NCBI GenBank assembly: GCA_009760855.2
Contig: WPIO01000009.1
Coordinates: 4,373,001-4,437,000 of the forward strand
DNA length: 64,000 bases
Reading direction: 5' to 3'
DNA from: Cristatella mucedo
Lineage: Eukaryota > Bryozoa > Phylactolaemata > Cristatellidae
In this document: positions 11,452 through 23,594 of the stretch, in pieces
How the letters are laid out: each line of letters opens with the position of its first letter
Numbering within the stretch: position 1 is the stretch's first letter
Position numbers and translations under genes: made by a program
Notes under the pieces: generated by a model
What the model saw: the letters and a program-made list of their open reading frames with translations, nothing else
Told to the model about the DNA's origin: nothing
Database searches by the model: none

Positions 11452-11867
11452 TGTACTTAAGCTTGGCACAGTGAGCTGGACAGCTAAGGTCGAGCCGTCG
11501 ACCGAAGGTGCAAAGAGCAGCGATGGCTCGCATTTGTTTGTTAGGTACTCCCCGTGTGAATCTCTTAAGCTCTAGCTTAGAGTTGCCGCTACGAAATCCA
11601 CAAGCTCTTCGAAACCATCTGCAGACTGGTTACGAACGTTAAGCTTTCAAAACTCCTAATGGATCTGGTACGTGAGTCAGCAGTTGCCGTTTTATCTCAG
11701 GCCACATCGGTCCCCTTTTACTCTCACGGAACTCCTGCCCAGTTTCATTCTAGGTAGACATGCCTATCAACTGTATCGCTTCTCCTCCTTGGTCGGTCTA
11801 AGGCACTCTGCTTCTCCCTTTTCCCAGTCACGAAGATATGTGCGGCATCATGTTAGTCGGATCTTTG

Positions 11868-12668
11868 TAATAATAATAATAATAATAATGCACTTGATAA
11901 AGCACCCTCAGAGAACTCAATCTCTTTCTAGGCGTTTTATATTTGCTGCAAAGGGAAACGAAATTGAACGGTGGGTAATATCATGCTTGATAAAAAAAAC
12001 ATGAATAACATGGTTAGGGGTGACATGCACAGGGTCAGCATGCAAATGTGGTTAGTGGCAGCATGCACAGTGTCAGCACTCATAACCACATGAAAGACGA
12101 ATCACGGGGACCCACTAAATGCTGTCTTAAATAGGTGTGTTTTTAGGTTCTTTTTTAAATGTGGTCAAGTCAGGGGATGTTCTGATGCAAGTCGGGAGAG
12201 AGTTCCAGGCTTTGGGAGCATACGAACTAAATGCACGGTATCCAATGAATTTGAGGTTTAGTTCGAGGTATTTGTAGACTGTTGGATTCCGAAAAGCGGG
12301 TGGTACGATGCTTGGCCTGGTGGGGGAGTAGATCTGAGAGATAGGCTGGAGCCAAAGAATGAAGTGACTTAAAAGTGAGCGACAAAACCTTTAAGTCAAT
12401 CCGTTGTTTGACTGGTAGCCATTGCAGGTCAACGAGAAGTGGTGTGGTGTGGCAACTGTGACGTTCACGACAGACAAGCCTAGCTGCAGAGTTTTTCACC
12501 AGCTGTAATCGCCTGATTGCACATGCTGGTAGGCCAACAAGCACAAGTTATAGAAGTCAAGACGGAATGTCACAAATGCATGGACCAAATTAGACATGGT
12601 ATCCCTATCTAAACAAGCCCGAATTTTAGCAATATTATGCATCTTAAAGTAGGCAGAGTAAATTGTAA
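11868..12668 (-). mobile_element. LINE-A fragment, minus strand
   Basis: Begins with (AAT)n, the reversed tail. The minus strand encodes the C-terminal domain in two frames (12227-12544 and 12496-12687; RLQLVKNSAARLVCRE, WLPVKQRIDLK). Frameshifted. Confidence 0.9.
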
Positions 12669-14139
12669 ATTTTTTATGTAATTTCACCTGTTTTCTGAAG
12701 CTACACTACTTCCATGAACCGATCAACATCTACGAGATACTTTGACCAAGTGCACTGAAGCATGGTGCCAATTTATGGAAAAACATTTCGCCTGTGTTCT
12801 GTCGCCTTTGCTGCCTTTTCAGTCGGTGGCATGAACGAGTTCTGGAGCGTGATTTAGAGCAGATGCGTTGAATAACAGGTACTACTGTTTACTTATTAAG
12901 AACTAAGTCAGACAGTAGATCACTAGAAGCTTTACAAATATTACGGCAGCGACGCAGCCGATAACCTGGGCATTGCGAAGCCCGTGCGTTCAATCGCGGA
13001 TAACATAGCCTATAACTAGCACCCAATCGCAGACGGTGTGGCTCACAGCAATCAGCCAATCTGGGATGGAATTGCTTCCAGCCTGCATGCAATCGATCGT
13101 ACTTCTTCTTCCTCATCGGCAATTTGCCAGACCTAAATTTAGTTGCCCGAGCAAGTGAAGACAGAAAAACTCTTTGAAGAGTCTCGATTGAGTCGCCTCA
13201 GCCGTTAAATGGCAGCAGGTTACTCACGAGCTAAACCGAGGCGACGCAACTAGGGCCAGCCCTACAGTTTCTCAAGTCTGCTTGAAAATTATTAAAGCCT
13301 TAAGGCCAGCGAAAACTTTGCATTCGCTAGCTGCACTAACCCTGAGCTATCGTGAGCTCCAAGTAAGAGTACCAAGAAGTAGGTAGGCATCGAAAGGTTA
13401 TCGTCCATGCAGATATGCTGGCGATGCACGAACATCTCGTAATGATGGTGTGACCAGTGATTATCTCTTAAAAGCAGCGAGCCGAGCTGCAAAATTAAGT
13501 TGAGCTGAATCCAAACCGAAGAAGGCTTTGTGGACTAGATGGAAGATTATTGGTCACTTTCTCACCCTGATTGCAGTGTTGGTTAGGATCTCTTTCGCGT
13601 TTTTCTAGCATTTTAGTTGTGGGCTTGAGCAAATTCATATCTAAATAAGTGTCACCGCTTTCCTAGACACGGATAAAACGTTCGCCTTCTGCCCGATGGC
13701 CTCAGTCGTTCGAAGCGCTATACCGACTCCAATGCATCGATTATGCACCCTATTGGCATGTGCTGAATGCAAAGCTGAGCAATCTAAATTTTTTAATGCT
13801 ACCTATGCAATAATTGATTATGTCTAAATATGGAATTTACAGTGCCTTGCCTTGATGGATTTTTCTGCAGGCTAACCCTTCCGCTGGCGGTTAGGCTGAC
13901 GCCATCTTGCTTACCTTGCCACGCCGAGCATTATAGGTGTCAAACATCCGTCTCTTTGTGCCTGTATAGTTGAATCCGAATCGACTTGATCGAATGGGCA
14001 TGCAAGTACACAATCGCAAGAGGTACCAGAAGCGAGTTGGAGAACTAGAGAACTAACTTCGGTAATACGCAGTTTTCTAATTTATGTTGTACTGTAGACT
14101 CGTCTGCTGACAAACGTTCCGTGAGTTACGTACGATTTG

Positions 14140-14141
<2 letters not shown>
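12669..14141. other. No gene seen
   Basis: Intergenic. Open frames on the minus strand (12889-13122, 13292-13492) show no recognisable motif. Confidence 0.45.
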
Positions 14142-14223
<82 letters not shown>

Positions 14224-14236
14224 CGCTCGCTCGCTC
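14142..14236 (+). repeat. (TC)n microsatellite grading into (GCTC)n
   Basis: About 79 bp of perfect CT repeat followed by four GCTC units. Confidence 0.98.
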
Positions 14237-15472
14237 TTTGCCTCAGATGGCTAGTCTGTCCTCACTTTGTGTGAGTTGATTGCAGCAGGCGGCCGGCCAT
14301 CCGGCCCATGTCGGAGCAGCACTCCCGAGAATCGTTTTTTTTCGCAGGAAATTTCCGGATCGGTGAACTTTTCTGGACTCCAAAGCACAGGTTAGTGTCT
14401 CGACCTTTGGCTTTTAGTAAAGGGATATTACTGTTGTATCTGTTTACCTCGCTAAGGCGATCAGAGTTTTATTGGAATCATTAAGGCAGGCTCACTTTTA
14501 TATTGCTTGGCTTTGTGATGCTGTAAAGCTGCAAAATAAAATAAAAGAATAAGGAGCTGGTTGATGAAGGCGCTGGCAGAACCGAGACCGGTATAGCACA
14601 GCCGCGCGGCTGCCATGGGTGCAACGTTAACAGCATGCATTACTGAGATATGAGCGTCCTCTGTTTTGCTAACTTCTTTCGTACAGCTGATCTTCATTGT
14701 TTCGTGTGTCATCGAACGACTGCATCGTTTCTCACACCCTGCGTATATGCTTTCAAAACCAGATGTATCATCTGTGCTCAGAGCCTAAGTTCATAACCAG
14801 CCTACGTAGTGGCAATAGGAAACAGTCAAGTCGGCTCATTTGTTGTCTGCCCGGTGAATTTCTGCTTAGTCCTTCTCGTTTTTAATGATATTCACGTTAT
14901 TGGCTGTATACTGGGTCTCACGATCGCAAAGCCGTTTTGCCTTGTGACATTGCCAGGTGGCTAATTACAGCCTTGGCACAGTGCTCAACGTCGATGACTG
15001 TTCTTGTTCTGGTGAATGGGTGTGGGTGCAACGAGTATGCCCTGACAGTGCCCACAGCTTTAAAATCGTATAAGGCGTTGGATATGTGTTTTTGATGGTG
15101 GTCTCCTCGATCTGGAGCTAGACTGTCTAAATACCGCGATACTCTCATAGATGCAGTGTAACTTCAGTGAACTTACGACGATCTAGCAAATGGCTAAATC
15201 TTGTAGCATGTTTCTAATCTACTGTTGCCGAAAAGCATGACCTGCTACATATAGTAATCTGCTATTGTGCCAGGGTGCTTGTCAGTTAATGATTCTGCAC
15301 GTGTCCCTTTAGCTTCAACGACCATGCGATCGGTTTGCTGAAACCACTTCAGCATGTGTTTTGTTTAGATAACTATGCTGGTTGCTGGCGTGCTATTATT
15401 CACGAATTACTGAGGTCCTCGAACGGCAGTGCTCGCACAGCAGCAGCAGTACGCTTCGGCAAGCTTCTCACG
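14237..15472. other. No gene seen
   Basis: Intergenic; nothing recognisable on either strand. Confidence 0.45.
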
Positions 15473-16075
15473 TAATGATAATAATACCAAAACACTAGAT
15501 GAAGCACCCTTAGAGAACTCAATCTTTTTCTAGATGATTTACATTTGCTTCCAAGGTAAAGCGTTCAAATGGTGAGGAGCATTGTTCTCTATAAGTAACA
15601 TGAATAACATGGTTAGGTGTGACATGCACAGGGTCACCAAGCAAGTGTGGTTACCGGCAGCATGCTCAGTGTCAGCATGCATAAGCACATGATGGACCAA
15701 TCATAGGGACCCAGTAAATGCTATCATAAACGGTTGCGATTTTTATTTCTTTTCAAATGGTCAAATCAGGGAATGTCGCGACTCAAGTCAGGAGTGAGTT
15801 CCATGCTTTAGGAGCGCACGAAGTAAATAAATGCACGGCCTGCATGGACTGGTAGCCAGTGAAGGTCGATAAGAAGTGATGCGATGCATCAACTTCGATG
15901 CTCACGACAGACAAGCCTAGCTGCAGAGTTTTGCACCAGCTGTAAACGCCTGATTGCACATGCCGGTAGGCCAGGAAGCAGTGAGTTCCAGTGGTCAAGA
16001 CAGGATGTCACGAACGCATGGACCAACTTAGATGTAGTATCTCTGTCTAAACAAGCCCGAATTTTAAAAAAGTTA
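15473..16075 (-). mobile_element. LINE-A fragment, minus strand, degenerate
   Basis: The 3' module is at 15473-15560. The C-terminal domain is recognisable at 15889-16158 (RLQLVQNSAARLVCRE, SKLVHAFVTS). There is an internal deletion relative to other copies. Confidence 0.85.
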
Positions 16076-16631
16076 CCACATACATTGTATATGTTACTTG
16101 AGCTACTCGCACGAGCACACCCAAGTGCAGACATGACGTCCAGAACATGTAGCTGCACTGCATTCCTAACAAGAACTGACAGCCTCAGTCAGACAGTGAC
16201 CGATATTTCGCCTGGAGCTCTACACTTTTTGTATTTTCGTATTAATCCCGGAGATTTCGTAAGAAGAACAGAAAGATTCTATCGGTTAAGGTATGTCGGC
16301 TTAAGAGCTTGACTGGTGTGCCTTAAATATTTAATTAATACATTAAGAGAATTATTCTAATAATAAATGACTTTGTGCCTTAATCCATTCAGGCTTCTAG
16401 AACCCGGTCGTCAATGCAGGTACCGTTGTACTAGGACAGTCTCGCCTTACCAGTATCTCAATGCTGCTGTCCCGCTAGCTCGCTTGCACTCCTCGTGCGT
16501 CTTGTGTTCGTTCGACGATATTCAGGGTGAGTCCAAAGTTTCGTCAAATGCAACGTACTGCATCTGCATCACGTTTTGTCTGTACGCCTGCAATCTGAAA
16601 TGTACACCACAAGATCCAGGCCGTAATCGTG

Positions 16632-17768
16632 ATGGCGCTTGCATTTGCCATGGTCCGAACACGATCGGAGGCGTTGCCACCCGTGACAGCCATCTTTGTG
16701 TCGAGCGCATCAGACGACGTTGCGATGCTTGCTACAGGTGCGATGCAGCGTTCCGGGCTCATGCCACCACCGCCCGGCTGGCCTTCATCCAGTGGCCACA
16801 CGATCGAAAAGGCGCTGAGCTGCACCGAGTGTCACTTGCCGTTCGAAGATCAGCCGAGCCTGGCGGCTCATTTCAACAAGCCCGCCAGCAATGGAGCACC
16901 AAGTCCTGTTTGTAGCATCACCTCGTGCCTCCACGAAATGCTCTCTCCCTGCGCACTTAGTGCGCATGCACGAATGCACTCCGGAAAACGACCCTTCGTC
17001 TGTCCCGAGTGCGCGACCACCATACCCGGAGAACACGACGTGTTCATGAAGCACGTGTTCTTCAAGTGCCTCCACCGCAGCCACGTGCTTGCATACCCGT
17101 GCGATGTGTGCTCGGACGTTTTCGACACAGCACAGGAGCTGAAGCAGCACTGGCTGAACTGGTCAATGCACCTGCTCATGGTGAACTACGGCCGCACGTT
17201 CTCGTGCTCAGGCTGCTCACTCACGTTCAGGTCGCCTGAGCTGCTTGAGGCACACAAGTCACAAGTAGGCAGCTTGCCATCGTGCCGTGCTGCAGCAGCG
17301 ATCTGCAAGTACGTGTGCAATGCCTGCCTGAGAGCATTCGACACGTTCGATCAGCTGGCGATGCACAACAGCCTCAAGCACGGTCTCGACCTGAGTCTCG
17401 TGAGACCGGCACAAGCCTCGTTAGTTTATCGTTGCCGGCGGTGCTCAACCTCAGCCGGCATAGCCTGCTATCCGAGGAAGTTCAAGTTCTTGCACGAGTT
17501 CGACATTCACTTGCAGCTGCAGCACGGTCGAGATGTCGTCTATCATATGTGCAACGTGTGCGGACGCGATTTCCCGACCCCCGAGCTGCTGGAGAGCCAT
17601 CTCGTAAGTGACGGGCATCTGGCATGTCATTTCACGTCCTTACTGCTCAATTTATGTGACTCTTCAGTCGTTTTCTCTTGCACGCAGATTGCCTTGCTAC
17701 GTCAACATTTAAGTGTGGCATGCTCCACTCCAACGCTTTTAGCTTTCCATGAGTGTGCTATGGTATAG
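16632..17768 (+). CDS. Multi-C2H2 zinc-finger protein, large exon (copy B gene)
   Basis: An open frame of 378 codons from the ATG at 16632; an in-frame stop at 16596 means any upstream coding must enter through an acceptor near 16613. There are at least seven zinc-binding pairs, at about residues 64-80, 124-148, 157-180, 192-208, 229-250, 268-298 and 307-329. Spacing is irregular and there are no TGEKP linkers, unlike KRAB/poly-ZF genes. The dispersed fingers with FxxxxELxxH cores recall the ZNF532/ZNF592/ZNF687 type, a resemblance from memory with low certainty. It is probably a nuclear nucleic-acid-binding or chromatin-associated protein. A perfect GTAAGT at 17604 and a pyrimidine-rich acceptor ending at 17687 bound an 84-nt in-frame segment. 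Joined with the exon at 18204 it would form one gene; the donor ending this exon is uncertain. Confidence 0.8.
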   Translation: MALAFAMVRTRSEALPPVTAIFVSSASDDVAMLATGAMQRSGLMPPPPGWPSSSGHTIEKALSCTECHLPFEDQPSLAAHFNKPASNGAPSPVCSITSCLHEMLSPCALSAHARMHSGKRPFVCPECATTIPGEHDVFMKHVFFKCLHRSHVLAYPCDVCSDVFDTAQELKQHWLNWSMHLLMVNYGRTFSCSGCSLTFRSPELLEAHKSQVGSLPSCRAAAAICKYVCNACLRAFDTFDQLAMHNSLKHGLDLSLVRPAQASLVYRCRRCSTSAGIACYPRKFKFLHEFDIHLQLQHGRDVVYHMCNVCGRDFPTPELLESHLVSDGHLACHFTSLLLNLCDSSVVFSCTQIALLRQHLSVACSTPTLLAFHECAMV

Positions 17769-18203
17769 GACGCTTTTCAACGTCTATACCTCCATGCTGC
17801 CTGCTCGCCTTAGACCGCTGACTCTGGAACTTGTTTCCTGCAGCCACTTCACTGAATCTTTCTTATTGGCAGATTTACTCAATACTCTATCTTCTACTAC
17901 CGTTGGCAGCTTGCAACTGCTGGCTGTGAGGTAGAATGTTAAAAACACATAGTCTTTACTTATGCCAATTTTTACCTTCTCGATCATTTCACCGAACGTT
18001 TAGCATCTAATGTGTATGGTTACATCATCGTCGGCTCCTATGCAGCTTGTGATGGTGCCAGTAACGAACGTGCGACTTTTGACCGATTGTGTTCATGCAT
18101 TGGTCATCTTTCAATCCGTGCTCACTTAGTGCTGCTTCTAGGTCTAGGCTTGGTGTGCTGGTAGCGCTGATGGTTGCATTGCAAATGCTACGGATTTGTT
18201 TAG

Positions 18204-18830
18204 GCCGATTCTAGATGCAGCAGCAGAAGCAAGCGGCTGGCATGCATGATTGAAAATGGAACGGCCAGTATGTCAACCGAGCCTGCCTCAAGTATGCCAG
18301 CCACGACGGCCTCACTTCCAAGAAGTTTCAAATCGACTGCCTCGCTAGAACAACATCTGGAAAGCGAACACAAAATCGTCAACAGCTGTCCATTGCCAGC
18401 ATCAGCAATATCTTCGGAACAAGGCGAAGTAAACTCCAGCAGTGGCATCAACTTTCACGGGAGGCATCGCAGTCTCAACGAGTCGGCGATGCCGGACGTA
18501 AGCATGGGGCAGACGGTAATGATGGAATCCTCCAAGAAGCCTGGCCTGGCTACCGAATGCGGCGCTGCAAGCACTCCCGGATCCGCCGGGGACACTGCCC
18601 CCGACGTAGAGCGCCGGTGCAGCAGCTGCCGGTTCAGCAGCCGACGTCGAGAAGACTTTATGCTGCACATCAAGCAGCACGAGAAAAGTGACCAAGTGCA
18701 GTGCCCTGAGTGCGGCATGTGCTTCATCGTCCGTGAAGCTCTGAGGAGGCATCTGTTTGTGGTGCATCGCATCCGAGACATGGAAACCTTCTCTCGGGAG
18801 AAGACGCCTCGACTGAGCGACGATGCATAA
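18204..18830 (+). CDS. C-terminal zinc-finger exon (copy B gene)
   Basis: A strong acceptor (gatttgtttag) ends at 18203. The frame is open for 208 codons to the TAA at 18828. It contains a Ser-rich linker, then two well-formed fingers, CSSC-x12-HIKQH and CPEC-x12-HLFVVH, followed by a short basic tail. The upstream part of the first finger seen in copy A has been replaced: about 400 bp there correspond to about 30 bp here, so an orphan H...H pair (QHLESEH) remains. The frame is intact where copy A has two one-base deletions, so this is the likely functional copy. It lies downstream of the large exon at 16632-17768 on the same strand. Confidence 0.75.
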   Translation, partial: ADSRCSSRSKRLACMIENGTASMSTEPASSMPATTASLPRSFKSTASLEQHLESEHKIVNSCPLPASAISSEQGEVNSSSGINFHGRHRSLNESAMPDVSMGQTVMMESSKKPGLATECGAASTPGSAGDTAPDVERRCSSCRFSSRRREDFMLHIKQHEKSDQVQCPECGMCFIVREALRRHLFVVHRIRDMETFSREKTPRLSDDA

Positions 18831-19324
18831 GCTGAACCTTGCGACATCGTTGGCCGTTATAGCAGGATCCTGGCACCGTCTGCGGGGCCACTATTGGCGA
18901 GTCGACTTGGAACTTCGATGTACTGCGTGCAATCGGCGATTCACTTCTCATATTGCTGTTATGGTACACGTTCGGTCTCGTGGCAAGTTAAGCTTAACTG
19001 CTCTTGGTGCTCAGATTTGAGGGAGCAACAAGCTTCGCAGCAATGATCGAAGTAACTATAAGGCATGTCGCTACGACTGCTGAAGATTAGGAAAGCTGGC
19101 CCGTGATTTTGTTGCTCTAGATATCAGTCAGCGTTTGCTAACTGGATATGTTTACCTAGATTAATTAGTATAGGCCCTGGCACTAGATGACTGTGTGAAA
19201 AATGAGTCGTGATTCACCTTGGTGCGAGTTCTTTATCCGGTTTTCAGCTTCCAAGAATTGGCAGGTGATGCAGTTTTGCTCATGCCTGGTCTGGTGCGAT
19301 GCAATGGTTTCTTCAGCTACTTAC

Positions 19325-19330
19325 AATAAA
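19325..19330 (+). promoter_or_regulatory. Poly(A) signal AATAAA
   Basis: Canonical hexamer about 0.5 kb after the zinc-finger stop and near the end of the conserved duplicated block. The homologous position in copy A is TATAAA. Confidence 0.5.
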
Positions 19331-19604
19331 TTTTACCTGACCAACAGTCTAACGTTTTGTATCTACTCGTAGGCAGCTGCTTCAGCCTTTGCACCACGTG
19401 AATGCATCGATTCGATATCGCTTTTTATACCAAGAGCCGTCAAAAGTGAATTAACAGATTCACATTGTGTGCGAAATCGGATGAGTCTTGGATGCCATTT
19501 TATAAGAACTTGATCTTCTCGTTCAGAAACTTACATGACTTTCCTAGGTTGAACTGAACGGGAATATTCTGTATACAAGTATGCTTGCTGGAATGTCTGT
19601 TGCT

Positions 19605-20035
19605 CTTGGTTGCATCCTTGGTGTGAAAGACACACTCGGCAGTCTTACAGTAAGTATAAGCAATACACGTTAGGCAGTATTAACTCCTTGACGAGCCTAT
19701 TAGAACACCTAGTAACAGCTCTGGAAAGACCTGTGAGACTGTATTTGGTCGGGCTGCCGGGCTGCTATACTGTGTCTATACCAATTCAGGTGCTTTGTTG
19801 CATTACAGCCGGGCTCTTCCGGATTTTCAACAGTACCGGGCTGATAGGTGGGCTGCATTCTGATGGGCATCGCAGATACATTTTTTGTACTGTGCATCAT
19901 CCGAAGGTTACTGATGTACGCAAAATGGCAAGTTGACACATTTTGACAAATTCTGGCTCTTTACTGTGCAATATACTCGCTAGCCTTTAGCTGCTAGTCT
20001 TTCTTCTGTCTGAGAGATATTTCAAGAGTATCAAG
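19605..20035 (+). repeat. Second duplicated block, copy B
   Basis: Diverged homologue of 6787-7200, lying just past the zinc-finger 3' end, which supports continuation of the segmental duplication. Confidence 0.7.
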
Positions 20036-20041
20036 AACTGG

Positions 20042-23000
20042 CTGACTAATAATACACTTGATAAAGTGCCCTCAGAGGACTTAATCTTTGCCTCGGGACT
20101 TTGCATTTGCTGCAAAAGAAACACGATCGAAAGGTAAGCGGTATTATTCTTGATAAATAACAAGAATAACATGGTCAGGGGTGATGTGCGCAGGGTCAAC
20201 AGGCAAGTGTGGTTAGTGGCAGCATGCACAGTGTCAGCACGTCTAAGCACATAAAGGATGAATCACAGGGACCCAGTAAATGCTGTCATAAATGGCTGCG
20301 TTTTGAATAACTTTTTAGATGTGGTCAAGTCAGGGGATGTTGTGACACAAGTCGGGAGTGAGTTCCAGGCTTTAGTAGCATACGAAGTAAATGCCTGGAC
20401 TGGCAGCAGTTTAGGTTGATGAGAAGTGATGTGATGTATCAACTGCGATGCTCACGACAGACAAGCCTAGCTGCATAGTTTTGCACCAGCGGTGAAATCC
20501 TGATTGCATATACCGGTAGACCAGCAAGCAGTGAGTTACAGAAGTCAAGATGGGATGACGTCTCTAATGCATGGGCCAACTTGGATGTGGTATCCCTATC
20601 TAACAAGCCCGATTTTTTGCAGCGTTATGTAGCTGGAGGTAGGCAGACTTGACTGTAGCTGATGTGGTCGTCTAATGAAAGGTCACTTTGAAGTATGACA
20701 CCCAGATTTCGTGCAGAATCAAAACGAGCCATGCTGGCAGAGCCCTGTTTTGAGCAATAGCCTTTCCAATTTCTGAATCATATTTGATTTGCCCATAACT
20801 AGTAAGGTAGCTTTATCATCTTTGAATTTAAGAAAATTTCCTTCAGTCCACGTGCAGAGGTCGTCAATACATGCAGCAAGGGAGTCGAGAGAATTCGACG
20901 TACTGGAGGGCTGTGAGGGATCAAAGTAATCGTACAACTGCGTGTGATCCACATAGAAGTGAAAGCTTTCATTATACTGGGCAATCACATTGGCAAGAGA
21001 AAGAGTATAAACCGTGAAAAGAACCGGACCACGTAAGGAGCTCTGAGGCACCCCATATTTCAAAGATATCTCGGATGCTCTTTGTCCAGTCACATCAATA
21101 CTCTGGAGTCTCCCACTGAGATGGAACCTGAAACTTTGCAGAGCAGTGCCAGTGTCTTTGATCAATCATCACGTCCGTCTGGAGCGTCTCTCATCCCAGG
21201 CGTGATGAGAGACGCTCAAGAAGAACGTGATGGTCGATAGTATCAAAGCTGCCGAAAGATCGAGCAAAACAAGCACAGATTCTCTACCCATGTGTGCATG
21301 CCTAAGTACATCGTAGCACACCCGAAGCAATGATGACTCTGTGGAGTGATTAGCTCGAAAGCCAGACTGTAACTAACTAGCAAATTTTGAAATTTCAGCT
21401 GGTCTGCCACGACTCTTTCCAGTGTCCTTGATAGGAATGGTAGAAGGGCGGTGGTTGTCGCTTAAGTAGAACTTGGCGGTAGTTGCTCAAGTTCTCTTTG
21501 TCTAGTGTCGCTTTCTTGAGTAGTGGCCTGACTACAGATTTTTTGAAAGAGGGTGGGACATGACCTAAGGCTAACGGCATATTACTCATGGTAGTTATGC
21601 ATGGCAGCAGTAGATCAGTGCAACTTAGGATCAGGACAGTGGGAATCATGCCCAAAGGACTTGTCGTTTTCTTTTATTCGGATGTGAACTTGAGGACGAA
21701 GTCATTAGTGACCTGATTAAATGTAGACATTGAGGTACTGCAAGGAGTCGAGGGACAGTATTCTAGGGGGTATGCTGCCATCGCAGGGATGAACTACCTG
21801 ATCTTGTTTATCTTTTGAACAAAGAAGCTAGAGAAATTATCAGGTAGATTATCACAAGGATCATCAGGTAAGGAGCTCACATAGGAGCGGTTGAGGAGAT
21901 GATAGATCGTCGACATCAGCATATTTTGATTGTGCATCTGTGATTTAGCAATTTTTTTATAGAAGCTAGACTTGGTCTTTTTTAAGGTTGATTGGTGCGA
22001 CCTACAGTAGTCCTCGTATGCCTATAGAAGGACAGTCCGTCCTGATTTTTTGTATGCTTTTTCAAGATTGTGACTAGTAGACTAAGCTCGTTTAATGTCT
22101 TGTAAACCATGGGCCGTCTGAGCGAAGGCACACAGTGCGCGAAGTCAGAGGTACAAACTCGTGGAGCATGTCAGCTAGTGTCGTGTTGTAGCTATTTACC
22201 AATGATTACAGGTCGGAAAGGGGACTAAGCTGCAGATGTTCTGGCACGGACAACATCGATATCAAGGTTCTTGAGGTTTCGCGATTCATATGAGATTTTA
22301 GAGGAGGCAGATACACATTGTGGACAGAATTAGATCTGGGTTTGGTCAGATAGGCAGGATTTGGTTATATTTTCTGATGATAAAGTGAAATTGCATGAGA
22401 AAATTGGGTCGAGTGTGTAATCCTTTGTGAGTAGGTCCGTGCACGTGAGCCACAAGAGATAATAGGGCACTCAGTGCACGAAATTCAGTTCTAAAGGCGT
22501 CAGATAAGGTATTAAAGTGACTGTCGAAATCCCCCATAATGAGGAAAGATCAATTTTGTGTGCATATAATCGAAATTTGACTGGAAAATCAAAGATAGAG
22601 AACGATTTGGTACCTGTTGGGTGATTGACTCCTGCCACCATTGGTAGCTTGTTGTCGGGTGAAATCGAGACAATAGATTCGAAAGCCAGCTTCGAGGGTA
22701 CTGCAAAGAGCTTGAAGTCGAATTTCGAGTGCTTGATAGTAGCAACTCCACCTCCAGTTTTGATTGATCTTAGGGTGTGAAATAATGAGAAACCAGTCGA
22801 GGAAGCATCTTTAATTGTCGGACAGTTTACCAATGTTAGCCAAGTTTTAGTCAAGGCGAGCAGGTCGAGGCCATTTTCAGAAATAAGGTCGCTTATTACA
22901 AGAGGTGTATTGCACATTGTGCAAGTATTCCAAAGACAAGCGTTAAGTTGGGCCGTCGAGTGGTAACAGGCCTGACGACCACTAAGTCAGAGAGATTCAC

Positions 23001-23590
23001 AGTGATGCATGCAGGGGAGCGTGCTGAGTGGTTTGCGACAACGCTAGTGTCGTTTGGTTTACGCACGCAGTGAAACGCCAGCCGATTACCACTAACAACA
23101 GTGTATTGCACGACGCACGGAGCAGAGGGAAACACAATTACCCTCGCCCGGTTTTCCCACTTGAGTCCCCTGCCCTCGACCATGGCTGTGCCCAGGCTGA
23201 CCCCGATGATTCATCCGAGGCGAACCACGGCTGTGCACCGGCCGACTCTGATGGGGAATCCACCCCTTTCGGCCCCGGCTACCGCGGTGGCTGCTGAGTG
23301 CTTTTTCTTTGTTGATGCATAATTCGTGAATCTTAGCAACAGCATTAACATCTTCGGAATGCACTTTAACTACGGTTAAGATGCGATTATAATTGCAAAC
23401 CATCATAACTAACATGCAGGTTGATAGACACCGGTATAGCTTAGGCCTCAGCCGTCCTGGGAGACCCTGGCTCCCGGAACGATAAGCGTTTAGACGTCCA
23501 CCGGCACTTAATTTCGTATGTGCTGCGGTCAATCAACAAGCATGTCGGCTTTAAATAGGTATTATCTGTATCTATTTATGTATACGATGT
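20042..23590 (-). mobile_element. LINE-A, nearly full length (about 3.5 kb), inactive
   Basis: The most complete copy in the window. On the minus strand, in coding order: a 5' region (23590-22920), an APE endonuclease domain (22471-22917, GLDLLALTKTWL with Lys for the expected Glu), a linker region, RT N-terminal part (21395-21655, KKSVVRPLLKKATLDKENLS), RT core (20719-21165, GVPQSSLRGPVLF, FYVDHTQLY), then a degraded C-terminal domain and the 3' module with a remnant ATT tail. The catalytic YADD is YVDH and several stops and shifts occur. It abuts the AT-rich polymerase block, which starts immediately beyond its 5' end. Confidence 0.88.
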
Positions 23591-23594
23591 TAGC

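Larger units (their letters stand above)
17793..19359 (+). repeat. Segmental duplication, copy B
   Basis: Counterpart of 1-3674 without the LINE. The pre-insertion site is near 17983-17988 (atcatt). It begins inside or just past the end of the large finger exon, so the true left limit probably lies further upstream but is cut off in copy A by the window edge. Confidence 0.9.

Noticed and set aside
16367-16915. 182-codon plus-strand ORF before the zinc-finger exon
   Set aside because: It overlaps the finger exon in another frame and shows no finger or other motif. A CAGG|GTGAGT donor-like site at about 16527 was noted but no exon could be supported.
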